10,000 nt of DNA from Anaerolinea sp. (GTDB taxonomy: Bacteria; Chloroflexota; Anaerolineae; Anaerolineales; Anaerolineaceae), in assembly GCA_020216845.1 (NCBI GenBank), contig JAIWNK010000064.1, positions 1-10,000 of the forward strand. Direction: 5' to 3'. The notes beneath the pieces were generated by a model. That model was not told where the DNA came from and did not search any database. It saw only the letters and a program-made list of their open reading frames with translations. The position numbers were made by a program, and so were the translations under genes. Positions 1-7,152 of this stretch are shown piece by piece (the first letter of the stretch is position 1; every line of letters starts with the position of its first letter).

Positions 1-1
1 C

Positions 2-1582
2 AAAGCGCAAGACCAGGCCGCCTATCTCTTGCTCACTGGCCAATGGCAAGCCCTGGCCGAACTGGACTTTGACCAACGCCTGAACCGCACCACCTACCAA
101 ACCGCCACACCGGAATTGCGTCAGCGCATGGCGCGGGCGGTGCAACAATCAGGGCGCCCTGAACTGCTCACCATCCTGACCAGCTTTGCCGCAGCGGAAC
201 CCGAGCGGATGAGCCGTAACGAAGCCGACATTCTGGTCGAAAGCCTGCGCAGCCTGGGCGATTGGCCGCGCCTTTGGCAGGTTGCCCGTCAACTGCCCCT
301 TGAACAAGCCATGCGCAGCGTGCGCATTTTGGCCGAGCAAGCCTGGCAACCAGAAGATGGATTGCAACAAGCCCTCTACGCACAATTGCGTCAACACTGT
401 CAGGTTGCGCCATCCGATCTGAACATGCAAACCCTCGTGACTGCCTTCCCTGCCGCGATGCCGCGGGCGTTGATGCGCGTCTCGGGGCGCATTAACGAAA
501 TTTCCTTTGCCCCCAACCGCCCCATCCTGGCACTTGCCAGCAGCGCTGGCAAAGTGGTGCTCTGGAATTTTCAACAGGCCCGCATTGAGCAAGTGCAACG
601 CGGTTTTGATTACTCCATTCACCTGCTTGCCCACACGCCGAATGGCCGCCTGCTATGCGCAGAACGCACGAGCAATGCGCTCTACGAGCTCTTCACCGAC
701 GGACGACCGCCCCGCCCAATCTTAAAGAGCAGCAGCGGCATCACCAACTTGCTCATCCTCGATTCGCAAACCTGCTTGTGCACCTATCGCAATGGCACCG
801 TCAGAATCATCCCGTTGGATGCCCCCTCAACGGGGAATATTGCCCGTTACCCCGAATGGTTGTGGGCGCGTGGTGCCTGCCTATCCCCCAATCACCAATC
901 TGCCGTCCTGCTCAGTCATCATCTTGTTTTTGTCAATCTGCAAACCCTCGAATATTCCTTGCTGTTCAACAGCAATAGCAATCAATCCAAAATCAACCGC
1001 AGCGTGGCGCGCTGCGCTTGTTTCACCCCCGAAGGCGGCCTCATCCTCGGCCAACACAATGGCCAAATGATCGAATATTCCACCTTCAACAACACAAGCC
1101 AAAACAGCCGTCACCTTGTCACAGAATACAATGCCCGCGCCGAAGCAGTGACGTTTCTACCCGACACCGATTTGCTGCTCTGCGCCTGGAACGATGGGCA
1201 AATGCAATTGCTGCATTGGCCACAAAACACGCTCTTTTCCAACCTATCCGCCCCCAACGGCTCGCTGCTCTCGCTACAGATTTCCCCCGATGGCAGCTTC
1301 CTGGCCTGCGGGGCGTTGAATCACTTTAGCCTGTGGGACCTGCGCACGCTCACCCTGCCAGAAATGATTGTCAAACCCATTGCCAGCCTGACCCCCAAAC
1401 AACTTGCCGCCCTCAACGAATTGTTGCCGCTAATGGAGAACACCATCTCACCCGAGTCTCAAGCACCTTTGCGCTTCCTCTACGCCGCCTTAGAAGAACG
1501 TTTTCGTTACGAAATCAGCATCGAGGAATTACCCGGCATCCAACCCGGAGAATTTGATATCATGATTGACGAAGACAATTGA
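2..1582 (+). CDS. Helical-repeat/WD40 beta-propeller protein (paralogue A), 5' end outside the window
   Basis: The frame is open to the left edge with no stop. The first candidate start, TTG at 29, is not the real start, because homology to the complete paralogue at 4912-7146 already runs through the codons before it. By comparison about 240 N-terminal residues are missing. Numbering from the TTG, residues 1-150 are alpha-helical and align with the paralogue (DWPRLWQVA against DWSALWQLA, then SVRILAEQAWQP against LLRLSETSWQP). Residues about 150-445 form seven WD40-like blades; recognisable ones are SFAPNRPILALASSAGKVVLW and QISPDGSFLACG...FSLWDL. A helical segment and an acidic tail ending FDIMIDEDN follow. 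There is no signal peptide or membrane segment in the visible part, so it is probably a cytosolic scaffold. It is followed after 8 nt by a GrpE-like gene. The fold assignment is secure; the function is unknown. Confidence 0.85.
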   Translation, partial: KAQDQAAYLLLTGQWQALAELDFDQRLNRTTYQTATPELRQRMARAVQQSGRPELLTILTSFAAAEPERMSRNEADILVESLRSLGDWPRLWQVARQLPLEQAMRSVRILAEQAWQPEDGLQQALYAQLRQHCQVAPSDLNMQTLVTAFPAAMPRALMRVSGRINEISFAPNRPILALASSAGKVVLWNFQQARIEQVQRGFDYSIHLLAHTPNGRLLCAERTSNALYELFTDGRPPRPILKSSSGITNLLILDSQTCLCTYRNGTVRIIPLDAPSTGNIARYPEWLWARGACLSPNHQSAVLLSHHLVFVNLQTLEYSLLFNSNSNQSKINRSVARCACFTPEGGLILGQHNGQMIEYSTFNNTSQNSRHLVTEYNARAEAVTFLPDTDLLLCAWNDGQMQLLHWPQNTLFSNLSAPNGSLLSLQISPDGSFLACGALNHFSLWDLRTLTLPEMIVKPIASLTPKQLAALNELLPLMENTISPESQAPLRFLYAALEERFRYEISIEELPGIQPGEFDIMIDEDN

Positions 1583-1590
1583 GGTGACCC

Positions 1591-2085
1591 ATGTTCGATT
1601 GGCTGAAAAAACAACCCGCCGAAGAACCGGCTGCCGACCCCAAAAACGAATTACAAGCCCTGCGGCTGGAACTGGCCGAAAGTCAACGTCGCATTGAGCA
1701 GCTCAACAGCGCCCTGCAAACCGCCCAACTGCAAACCGAAGAACTTGCCAGCCAAAAAAGCGCCGCCACACTCGAAGCGCTTTTTCGCCAATCGGCCAGC
1801 GCCATCAGCCAACTGCGCACCCAGGCCTATCTATACCATCAGCAAGGGCGCTCCCTGTCCGTCGAAGATGTGTTGCGCGTCGCCGAACGCCTGATTCACG
1901 CCCTGGAAGCTGCCGGCCTCAAACCAGAAGGCGAGCCAGGCCAAACCGAGCCCTACGACCCGGCCCGCCATACCCCCCTTGACCCCACCCGCCCGCCAAC
2001 ACCTGGTCAGCCCGTCCTCATCCGTTTGCCAGGAAGTTCATATCAGGGTAAAATACTTCATAAGGCTGGCGTCGAGCTACCCTAA
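1591..2085 (+). CDS. GrpE-like nucleotide exchange factor
   Basis: This 164-residue protein has GrpE layout. A polar N-terminus leads into a heptad-rich coiled coil (about 18-58, with LQALRLELAESQRRIEQLNSAL), then a helical pair (about 60-110, with VEDVLRVAERLIHALEAAGL), then a small beta head. The head carries YDPARHTPL (122-130), matching the GrpE pattern FDPxxHxA, and ends LPGSSYQGKILHKAGVEL, matching the closing strand of GrpE heads. GrpE proteins trigger ADP release from Hsp70; here the partner is almost certainly the Hsp70-like protein encoded 37 nt downstream. The ATG is preceded by GAGGTGA (1581-1587), which overlaps the upstream stop codon, suggesting translational coupling. At 164 residues it is shorter than typical GrpE (about 180-200). 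The housekeeping grpE is probably elsewhere, because this cluster lacks dnaJ and the Hsp70 is not a standard DnaK. I therefore give no symbol. Confidence 0.8.
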   Translation: MFDWLKKQPAEEPAADPKNELQALRLELAESQRRIEQLNSALQTAQLQTEELASQKSAATLEALFRQSASAISQLRTQAYLYHQQGRSLSVEDVLRVAERLIHALEAAGLKPEGEPGQTEPYDPARHTPLDPTRPPTPGQPVLIRLPGSSYQGKILHKAGVELP

Positions 2086-2122
2086 GACCCCAAACATCAC
2101 GCCGCCATAAAGGAATGACCCC

Positions 2123-3715
2123 ATGCCAGGACGTTTGGCTATTGATTTTGGCACTTCCAACACCTTGTTCGCCGTATGGGATGAGAATGCTCACGCGGGA
2201 CGGCTGTTACACATTCCCGGCTATGCCAACTTCACCCGCCAGGGCAACGAGCAGATTTCCATCATTCCATCCCTCATTCACTACACCGCCGATAACCGCC
2301 GTTGGGTCGGCCAACAAGTGCTAGACCAAAACCTGTATGCCTCACCGCAGACCTTTCGCTGGATGAAGCGCTACATCAGCAACCGCAGCCCCATTCGCCA
2401 ACGCATCAACGGACGAGACATCTCCCCCTTCGATGCCGGAGGAGACTTCCTCAAAACCTTGCTAGTGTTTGCCGCCGAACAGATTGGCCTGCAAGCCGGT
2501 GAAGAAGTTGCCTTTTGCACGCCGGTTGAAGCCTACGAGCATTACGAAAACTGGCTCATCAACGTCGCCGAATCCGCTGGCATTGCCCGCTTTCGCCTGA
2601 TTGACGAACCCTCTGCCGCCGCGCTGGGCTACGGCGCCCATCTTAAGCCTGGCAACGCCGCCCTGCTGTTCGATTTTGGCGGCGGCACCATGCATGCCGC
2701 CATTGTATTGATGGAACAAGACCCGCTCGCCGCCAACGGTCAACGGTGTCGCATCCTCGGCAAAGCCGGGCGCGAAATTGGCGGCAGCACACTTGACCAA
2801 TGGCTCTATCAAGAGGTATTGCGCCGCAACAACCGCAGTGAAAGCGACCCCGACTTGTTGCGGCTGAGCAACGCCATGCTGATTGAATGTGAACGCGCCA
2901 AAGAACAACTCTCCTTCGAGGAACGCGCCGAAGTATCGGCCATTCACCCCGAAACCGGCGTCGTGCTCGATGCAAGCTTCAGCCGGGCCGAATTTGAAGA
3001 GCTGCTCGACCAACACGGCCTCTACACCACCCTGCACCAAACCATCCGCGCGGCCCTCAATGCTGCCCACGAACGCGGCTACACCGAAGACCAACTGCAA
3101 GCCATCTTCATGGTCGGCGGCAGCAGCCAAATTCCCTCCATTCAACGCACCATCCAACAAATGTTTGGGCGCGAGCGTGTCTATCAGGGCCGCCCGCTCG
3201 ATGCGGTCGTGCTTGGAGCAGCAGCCTTTGCCGCCGGTGCTTCGTTCTTCGATCACATTCAGCATGATTATGCCATTCGGTATGTTTCGGCCAACAATCA
3301 GTACGAATATCGCGTGTTGGTGCCGCGCGGCACGCCCTATCCCAGCGAAAAAGCCCTCGCCACCCTCAAGATCAAGGCCACCTTTGACGGACAGCAACAA
3401 CTAGGCCTGGCAATTTTCGAAATGGGCCAAAGTCGCCCTGCCAACGCAACCCCCATGCAAGAATTGGTCTTTGACCCCAACGGAGTTGCGCGCCTCGTCC
3501 CGCTCACCGCAAGCGAAATGGAAGAACGCAGCCTGTTCTGGATGAATGAAAACAACCCAACCTTCCTCACCCCCGAAACACCGCCCAAGCGCGGTGAGGC
3601 CTGTTTCCAGGTTGAGTTCCGGGTAGATGCCAGCAAGCGGTTAACCATCACCGTTCACGACCTGCGCAGCGGCAAATGCACTCACCGCGACTACCCAGTC
3701 GTCAAGCTTACTTGA
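2123..3715 (+). CDS. Hsp70-like ATPase without helical lid
   Basis: This 530-residue cytosolic Hsp70-family protein has a full actin-like ATPase domain (about 1-375). Visible motifs are phosphate-1 IDFGTSNT (7-14), the MKRYI segment with K82 (equivalent to DnaK K70), connect-1 DEPSAAALGYG (161-171, E162), phosphate-2 FDFGGGT (183-189), REIGGSTLD (217-225), and adenosine motif VGGSSQIP (331-338). The residue after GGGTM is His191, where DnaK and Hsc70 have a conserved active-site Asp (DnaK D201). Residues about 380-530 resemble a beta-sandwich substrate-binding domain. The C-terminal helical lid of DnaK (about 610-640 residues in total) is absent, so it probably holds clients differently from DnaK. 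AGGA at 2111-2114 lies 8 nt before the chosen ATG; an ATG at 2115 is out of frame and belongs to a short shadow frame. GrpE lies upstream and DUF1257 downstream, with no J-protein visible. YegD-type Hsp70 relatives are an alternative subfamily. Confidence 0.9.
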   Translation: MPGRLAIDFGTSNTLFAVWDENAHAGRLLHIPGYANFTRQGNEQISIIPSLIHYTADNRRWVGQQVLDQNLYASPQTFRWMKRYISNRSPIRQRINGRDISPFDAGGDFLKTLLVFAAEQIGLQAGEEVAFCTPVEAYEHYENWLINVAESAGIARFRLIDEPSAAALGYGAHLKPGNAALLFDFGGGTMHAAIVLMEQDPLAANGQRCRILGKAGREIGGSTLDQWLYQEVLRRNNRSESDPDLLRLSNAMLIECERAKEQLSFEERAEVSAIHPETGVVLDASFSRAEFEELLDQHGLYTTLHQTIRAALNAAHERGYTEDQLQAIFMVGGSSQIPSIQRTIQQMFGRERVYQGRPLDAVVLGAAAFAAGASFFDHIQHDYAIRYVSANNQYEYRVLVPRGTPYPSEKALATLKIKATFDGQQQLGLAIFEMGQSRPANATPMQELVFDPNGVARLVPLTASEMEERSLFWMNENNPTFLTPETPPKRGEACFQVEFRVDASKRLTITVHDLRSGKCTHRDYPVVKLT

Positions 3716-3726
3716 TTCAGCCCCCG

Positions 3727-3733
3727 AAAGGAG
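3727..3733 (+). promoter_or_regulatory. Shine-Dalgarno site fixing the DUF1257 start
   Basis: AAAGGAG sits 5 nt before the ATG at 3739. It decides the start. An in-frame ATG at 3676 lies inside the Hsp70 gene and would add 21 residues with no family resemblance, whereas the ATG at 3739 gives MSHISVIRTQI, the expected beginning of DUF1257/Ycf35 proteins. Confidence 0.75.
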
Positions 3734-3738
3734 CGCCC

Positions 3739-4116
3739 ATGTCCCATATTTCTGTCATTCGCACCCAAATCGTTGAACGCGATTGCCTGCTCAAAGCGCT
3801 CGATGACCTTGGCTATCGCTATGAGACTGGCAATTTGAAGCTAAAAGGCTATGGCGGACAACAAACCGACGTTGAAATTCTCATCCGCCGCCCACTCAGC
3901 GCCGATATTGGCCTGCGCCGCAACAACAACAGCTACGAAATTGTCGCCGATTGGTTTAGCGTCTTGGGCATCAAACGTGAAGAATTCACCCAACAGCTGT
4001 TGCAGCGCTACGCCTATCACACTGCCCGCACCCGCCTGGAAGAGCAAGGCTTTACCCTAATTGAAGAAACGCAAGAAAAAGGGCAAATCCGCCTGCTGCT
4101 GCGCCGCGCCGCCTGA
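3739..4116 (+). CDS. DUF1257 (Ycf35-type) protein
   Basis: The product is 125 residues. It starts MSHISVIRTQIVERDCLLKAL, like Ycf35 of cyanobacteria and algal plastids, where an opening MSH(F/I)S.I.T...D...L is typical. It continues with LDDLGYRYETGNLKLKGYGG, a strand-rich middle with DVEILIRR and SYEIVADW, and a C-terminal helical stretch (EEFTQQLLQRYAYHTARTRLEEQGF). It ends in a basic strand, IRLLLRRAA. It is small, soluble and without signal or membrane segments. The biochemical role of DUF1257 is unknown to me. From memory, it is often encoded beside DUF2997, as it is here. It lies 23 nt after the Hsp70 gene and 18 nt before the DUF2997 gene, in the same transcription unit. Confidence 0.85.
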   Translation: MSHISVIRTQIVERDCLLKALDDLGYRYETGNLKLKGYGGQQTDVEILIRRPLSADIGLRRNNNSYEIVADWFSVLGIKREEFTQQLLQRYAYHTARTRLEEQGFTLIEETQEKGQIRLLLRRAA

Positions 4117-4134
4117 AAGAAGGGAGAAAACCCG

Positions 4135-4341
4135 ATGGAACTGCAAGAAATCGAAGTCACCATTGACAAAAATGGCAAAGTACAAATCCACGTCCATGGC
4201 GTCTCGGGCACAGCCTGCCTGGAATTGACCCGCGCCCTGGAAGAAGCCCTGGGCGGCGAGGTGGAATTGCGTCAAATGACCGCCGAAGCGCAACAAATGG
4301 ATAACCCGCTCGACCTGACGCAACGCCTCAATCAGGGATGA
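4135..4341 (+). CDS. DUF2997 family small protein
   Basis: The product is 68 residues. It begins with two probable beta-strands (LQEIEVTIDKNGKVQIHVHG), then has VSGTACLELTRALEEALGG, the most recognisable part of DUF2997: a glycine turn, a cysteine, then an amphipathic helix with LxLTRALEEALG. The remainder, MTAEAQQMDNPLDLTQRL, is polar. AGGGAG (4121-4126) lies 8 nt before the ATG. The stop overlaps the next start as ATGA at 4338-4341, so translation of the radical SAM gene is probably coupled to it. The single cysteine (C27) in the conserved turn could be functional, but nothing proves this. The function is unknown. Its position between DUF1257 and a radical SAM enzyme suggests it partners or is acted on by one of them, which is an inference from position only. 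Confidence 0.8.
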   Translation: MELQEIEVTIDKNGKVQIHVHGVSGTACLELTRALEEALGGEVELRQMTAEAQQMDNPLDLTQRLNQG

Positions 4342-4922
4342 ACCCTGCCACTGCGCTGCGCCTGCACCACTTTGAGCCGCTCAGCCTGGCCAACGGGCCT
4401 GGCCGTCGTGCCGTGCTGTGGTTGCAAGGCTGCACGCTGGCCTGCCCGGGCTGTTTTAACCCCCAAACCCACCCGCTGGAAGGCGGACAGCAAATCGCCA
4501 TCACCGACCTGCTGCAAGAGCTGCTGCTTTTGCGCCCCACCCTGGATGGCTTGACCATCAGCGGCGGTGAGCCCTTGCTGCAACTGCCCGCCCTGACCAA
4601 CCTGCTGCAAGCCCTCCATCGCCAAACACCCCTCTCCGTGTTGCTGTTTAGCGGCTTCACCTGGACGCAAATTCAGGCCATGCCCGGCAGTCCGGCCCTC
4701 CTGGCCGAAATAGATGTGCTGCTTGCTGGGCCCTATCAGGCCAAGCAGCGTCTGGCACATGGCCTGCTTGGCTCCGCCAATAAAACCGTACACTTGCTCA
4801 GCTCGCGTTATCAGCTGACAGACTTGCAAGCCACCCCACCTGCTGAAGTGTGCATTGACGAAACCGGGCAGATTGTGCTCAGCGGTATTGACCCGCTCAC
4901 CTGGAATGACCATGAGCTTTGA
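4338..4922 (+). CDS. Short radical SAM (4Fe-4S) protein, activase-like
   Basis: This 194-residue enzyme has the radical SAM cluster motif CTLACPGC: C32, C36 and C39 in CX3CX2C spacing. It is preceded by NGPGRRAVLWLQG, as in NrdG and pyruvate formate-lyase activating enzymes, and followed by FNPQTH. The SAM-binding motif SGGEP is at 75-79. Three cysteines should hold a [4Fe-4S] cluster that cleaves S-adenosylmethionine to a 5'-deoxyadenosyl radical. The size fits the single-cluster activase class; no SPASM or other auxiliary cluster domain is present. No glycyl radical enzyme or class III ribonucleotide reductase is in the window, so the substrate is unknown and an NrdG assignment is not justified. 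The start overlaps the DUF2997 stop by 4 nt (ATGA), and the end overlaps the next gene by 11 nt. Oxygen-sensitive activity in the cytosol is expected from the family. Confidence 0.85.
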   Translation: MNPATALRLHHFEPLSLANGPGRRAVLWLQGCTLACPGCFNPQTHPLEGGQQIAITDLLQELLLLRPTLDGLTISGGEPLLQLPALTNLLQALHRQTPLSVLLFSGFTWTQIQAMPGSPALLAEIDVLLAGPYQAKQRLAHGLLGSANKTVHLLSSRYQLTDLQATPPAEVCIDETGQIVLSGIDPLTWNDHEL

Positions 4923-7146
4923 CGAAGCCGACCATCAACACCTGCTCCGCCTGCTGCAAAATCGGGCGACACTGAACGAGCTGCCACCTGCCCTCGCCCA
5001 GCAATTGCTGCTGTATGGAGCAATTACCCTGTTGGAAGAAGAGGCCAGCCCTCAAGCCATTCAGGCGCTGAGCAGCTGCGTGCTCAACACCCCCTCGGCA
5101 AACATCCAACAACGCGCCCTGAACGCCTTGCTCAACCTGGCCCGCAAACATCCCCAGGCCACGCAGGCCCTCTATTTCATGGCGCTTGACCTGGACCGCC
5201 CCGAAGTGCGCAAAGCCCTGGCCTCCCGTCCTCATCTGCCTGCCCCCACCCCACAGCAAGAGGCCGCCCTGACCCTGCTGCAAGAACGCAGCAAACCGTT
5301 TCCCACAGACAAAATTCAGACCCTGACCGAATATTTCCTCGCCAGCCAACCGGCCATCCGACAACGCCTGCTACAAGCAGCAACCACCCGACTGCCCAAC
5401 TGGCACATCCTGGCCCGCGCTCTGGATGAACAAAGTCCGCAAGCCTATCAACAGCTGCTGCAAGCCTACCCACACTTTGACGAAAGTCAACGCGCCCTGG
5501 TGCGAAACAACCTGCTGAGCGCATTTGCTCAGGGGCAACAACTGGCCGCAGATGCCCTGTGTGAACTCTTCTTGCAATACGAAGACGCCACCGCAGGGGC
5601 ACTGGCCCAACAGGCCAACTGCGCCCCGCGCGACCCCATCCGTCGAGCGCTGTTTTTCTTCCTCAGCCAGCAATGGCAGGCCTATCAGCAGCTCGATTTT
5701 AGCCATACTCTGCTCAACAATGCCTATGAGCAAGCCGCCAAACCCCTGCGTCAGCGCATCCTCACCCTCAGCCGCTATTCAGGGCAAGTTGATTGGCTGC
5801 AAACCCGCCCCGGCAACACCCGGCAGCGCCTGTTGCGCGACCTGAGCGATGCCGACTGGCAAACCGCCCTTGAGCGATTAAGCCAACGCAACGATTGGTC
5901 AGCCCTATGGCAATTGGCGCTTGCCGCCCCACCGCTATGGGGTGTCAGAATTCTATTGCGCCTGTCCGAAACCAGCTGGCAACCACCCACAACCGCAGAA
6001 CAAGACCTGTTCACCACCCTCTTACACCACTGCCAGGCCATTCAATCAAGCACGCCGCAACCACAGCGCCTCAAAACACTACAAAGCGCTGTTGATAGCA
6101 TCACCTGTCTGACACTCAGCCCCGGCGGACGGCTGTTGATAGCCGGTTCAACCGACCACACCCTGCAACGCTGGCAAATGCCCCAAGGCAAGCCACTGCT
6201 TCCGCCCCTCTATGCCCCTGCCGCCGACACGCGCGCCCTGGCCTTCAGCCCCGACGGCCAATTTTTGGTCGCCGCCCTCAACGATCATACCCTGCGCATC
6301 TTTCACAGCGATGATGGTCACGTGGTCAAAACCCTATCTGGCCATCATGGCATGGTGCGCGGTCTCGCCATCACCCCGGACAATCGCACCCTGTTCAGTG
6401 CCAGCTTCGATGGCTCAATCCGCGCCTGGCGCTTTCCGCTCGGCCCCGAACAACGCAAGCTGGCCGAGATTGAACAAGAATGGTTTGGCCTGGCGCTCAG
6501 CGCCGATGGACAATATCTGCTCGCTGGCGGCAGTCAGGGGTTGTTACACGTCTGGAGCTTGCCCGAAGCCACCCCCTTGCACACCCTCTCCATTGGCAGC
6601 GCCCCTCTGCTTTGCCTGACGGTCAGCCCGAGTGGACAACTATGCGCCAGCGCCGGACGTTCTGGCGAAATTTTGTTACACAATTTTGTCAGCGGACAAC
6701 CGCGCGCCCACCTGACATCCACAGCCCCCATCACCGCCTTGTGCATTCACCCCAATGAACAACTCCTGTTCAGCGGCGATCGCCAGGGCAACCTGACGGT
6801 TTGGAACATCTCCACCGCCCAACCCCTGGCTGTGTTACCCAATCAGGGGCACCCCATCACCGGGCTGTTGTTAGATCCAAGCGGACAGCAACTGATTGCC
6901 AGCATGGCCAACGGCAAAATCACCATCTGGCAACTGGGCAGCCTGCTGCTTGCTCGCCTGCCGATTGAAAACGATCCCCAACGAGCACTCAACGAACAAC
7001 AAGCACAACTAGAACAGGCAGATCCAAGTGAACGAGATTGGCTAGCCCTGCGCCTGGAACTGCTGCGCTGGAAGGCGCGTTTCGATATTGCCCTGGCTGA
7101 ACCCCAACCCATTCAGCTCTCCGACTTTGACATCGCAATCGAGTAA
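4912..7146 (+). CDS. Helical-repeat/WD40 beta-propeller protein (paralogue B), complete
   Basis: The product is 744 residues when started at ATG 4912. An in-frame TTG at 4855 would extend it 19 residues back through the radical SAM gene without recognisable homology, and ATG 4906 is also possible. Residues about 1-390 are alpha-helical with HEAT/ARM-like Leu/Ala-rich helices. Residues about 392-676 contain seven WD40-like blades; clear ones are AFSPDGQFLVAALNDHTLRIF, AITPDNRTLFSASFDGSIRAW and LDPSGQQLIASMANGKITIW. A helical linker and the tail QLSDFDIAIE end the protein. The architecture and tail match the partial gene at the left edge, so the two are paralogues bracketing the chaperone and radical SAM genes. 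No signal peptide or transmembrane helix is visible. WD40 propellers usually act as protein-binding platforms, so a scaffold or client-recognition role is likely; the actual partner is unknown. The start lies inside the preceding gene (11 nt overlap), implying coupled translation. Confidence 0.88.
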   Translation: MSFDEADHQHLLRLLQNRATLNELPPALAQQLLLYGAITLLEEEASPQAIQALSSCVLNTPSANIQQRALNALLNLARKHPQATQALYFMALDLDRPEVRKALASRPHLPAPTPQQEAALTLLQERSKPFPTDKIQTLTEYFLASQPAIRQRLLQAATTRLPNWHILARALDEQSPQAYQQLLQAYPHFDESQRALVRNNLLSAFAQGQQLAADALCELFLQYEDATAGALAQQANCAPRDPIRRALFFFLSQQWQAYQQLDFSHTLLNNAYEQAAKPLRQRILTLSRYSGQVDWLQTRPGNTRQRLLRDLSDADWQTALERLSQRNDWSALWQLALAAPPLWGVRILLRLSETSWQPPTTAEQDLFTTLLHHCQAIQSSTPQPQRLKTLQSAVDSITCLTLSPGGRLLIAGSTDHTLQRWQMPQGKPLLPPLYAPAADTRALAFSPDGQFLVAALNDHTLRIFHSDDGHVVKTLSGHHGMVRGLAITPDNRTLFSASFDGSIRAWRFPLGPEQRKLAEIEQEWFGLALSADGQYLLAGGSQGLLHVWSLPEATPLHTLSIGSAPLLCLTVSPSGQLCASAGRSGEILLHNFVSGQPRAHLTSTAPITALCIHPNEQLLFSGDRQGNLTVWNISTAQPLAVLPNQGHPITGLLLDPSGQQLIASMANGKITIWQLGSLLLARLPIENDPQRALNEQQAQLEQADPSERDWLALRLELLRWKARFDIALAEPQPIQLSDFDIAIE

Positions 7147-7152
7147 AAACAC

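Noticed and set aside
149..634. 161-codon minus-strand frame inside the first WD40 gene
   Set aside because: It is a shadow of the helical-repeat/WD40 coding frame, with no domain resemblance and no ribosome site noticed.
2462..3400. 312-codon open frame on the minus strand inside the Hsp70 gene
   Set aside because: It lies wholly antisense to a gene with clear Hsp70 motifs, and its translation is Gly/Ala-rich with no recognisable domain. It reflects the codon bias of the sense gene.
3676..3738. Longer DUF1257 protein starting at ATG 3676
   Set aside because: It would overlap the Hsp70 gene by 40 nt and add residues unlike the family. The strong ribosome site at 3727-3733 supports ATG 3739.
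4855..4911. TTG start adding 19 residues to the second WD40 protein
   Set aside because: The extension is simply an alternate frame of the radical SAM gene. ATG 4912 gives a natural short overlap.
4338..4922. Calling the radical SAM gene nrdG
   Set aside because: The motifs fit the broader activase class, but no nrdD is present and the operon context is different, so a specific name would be a guess.
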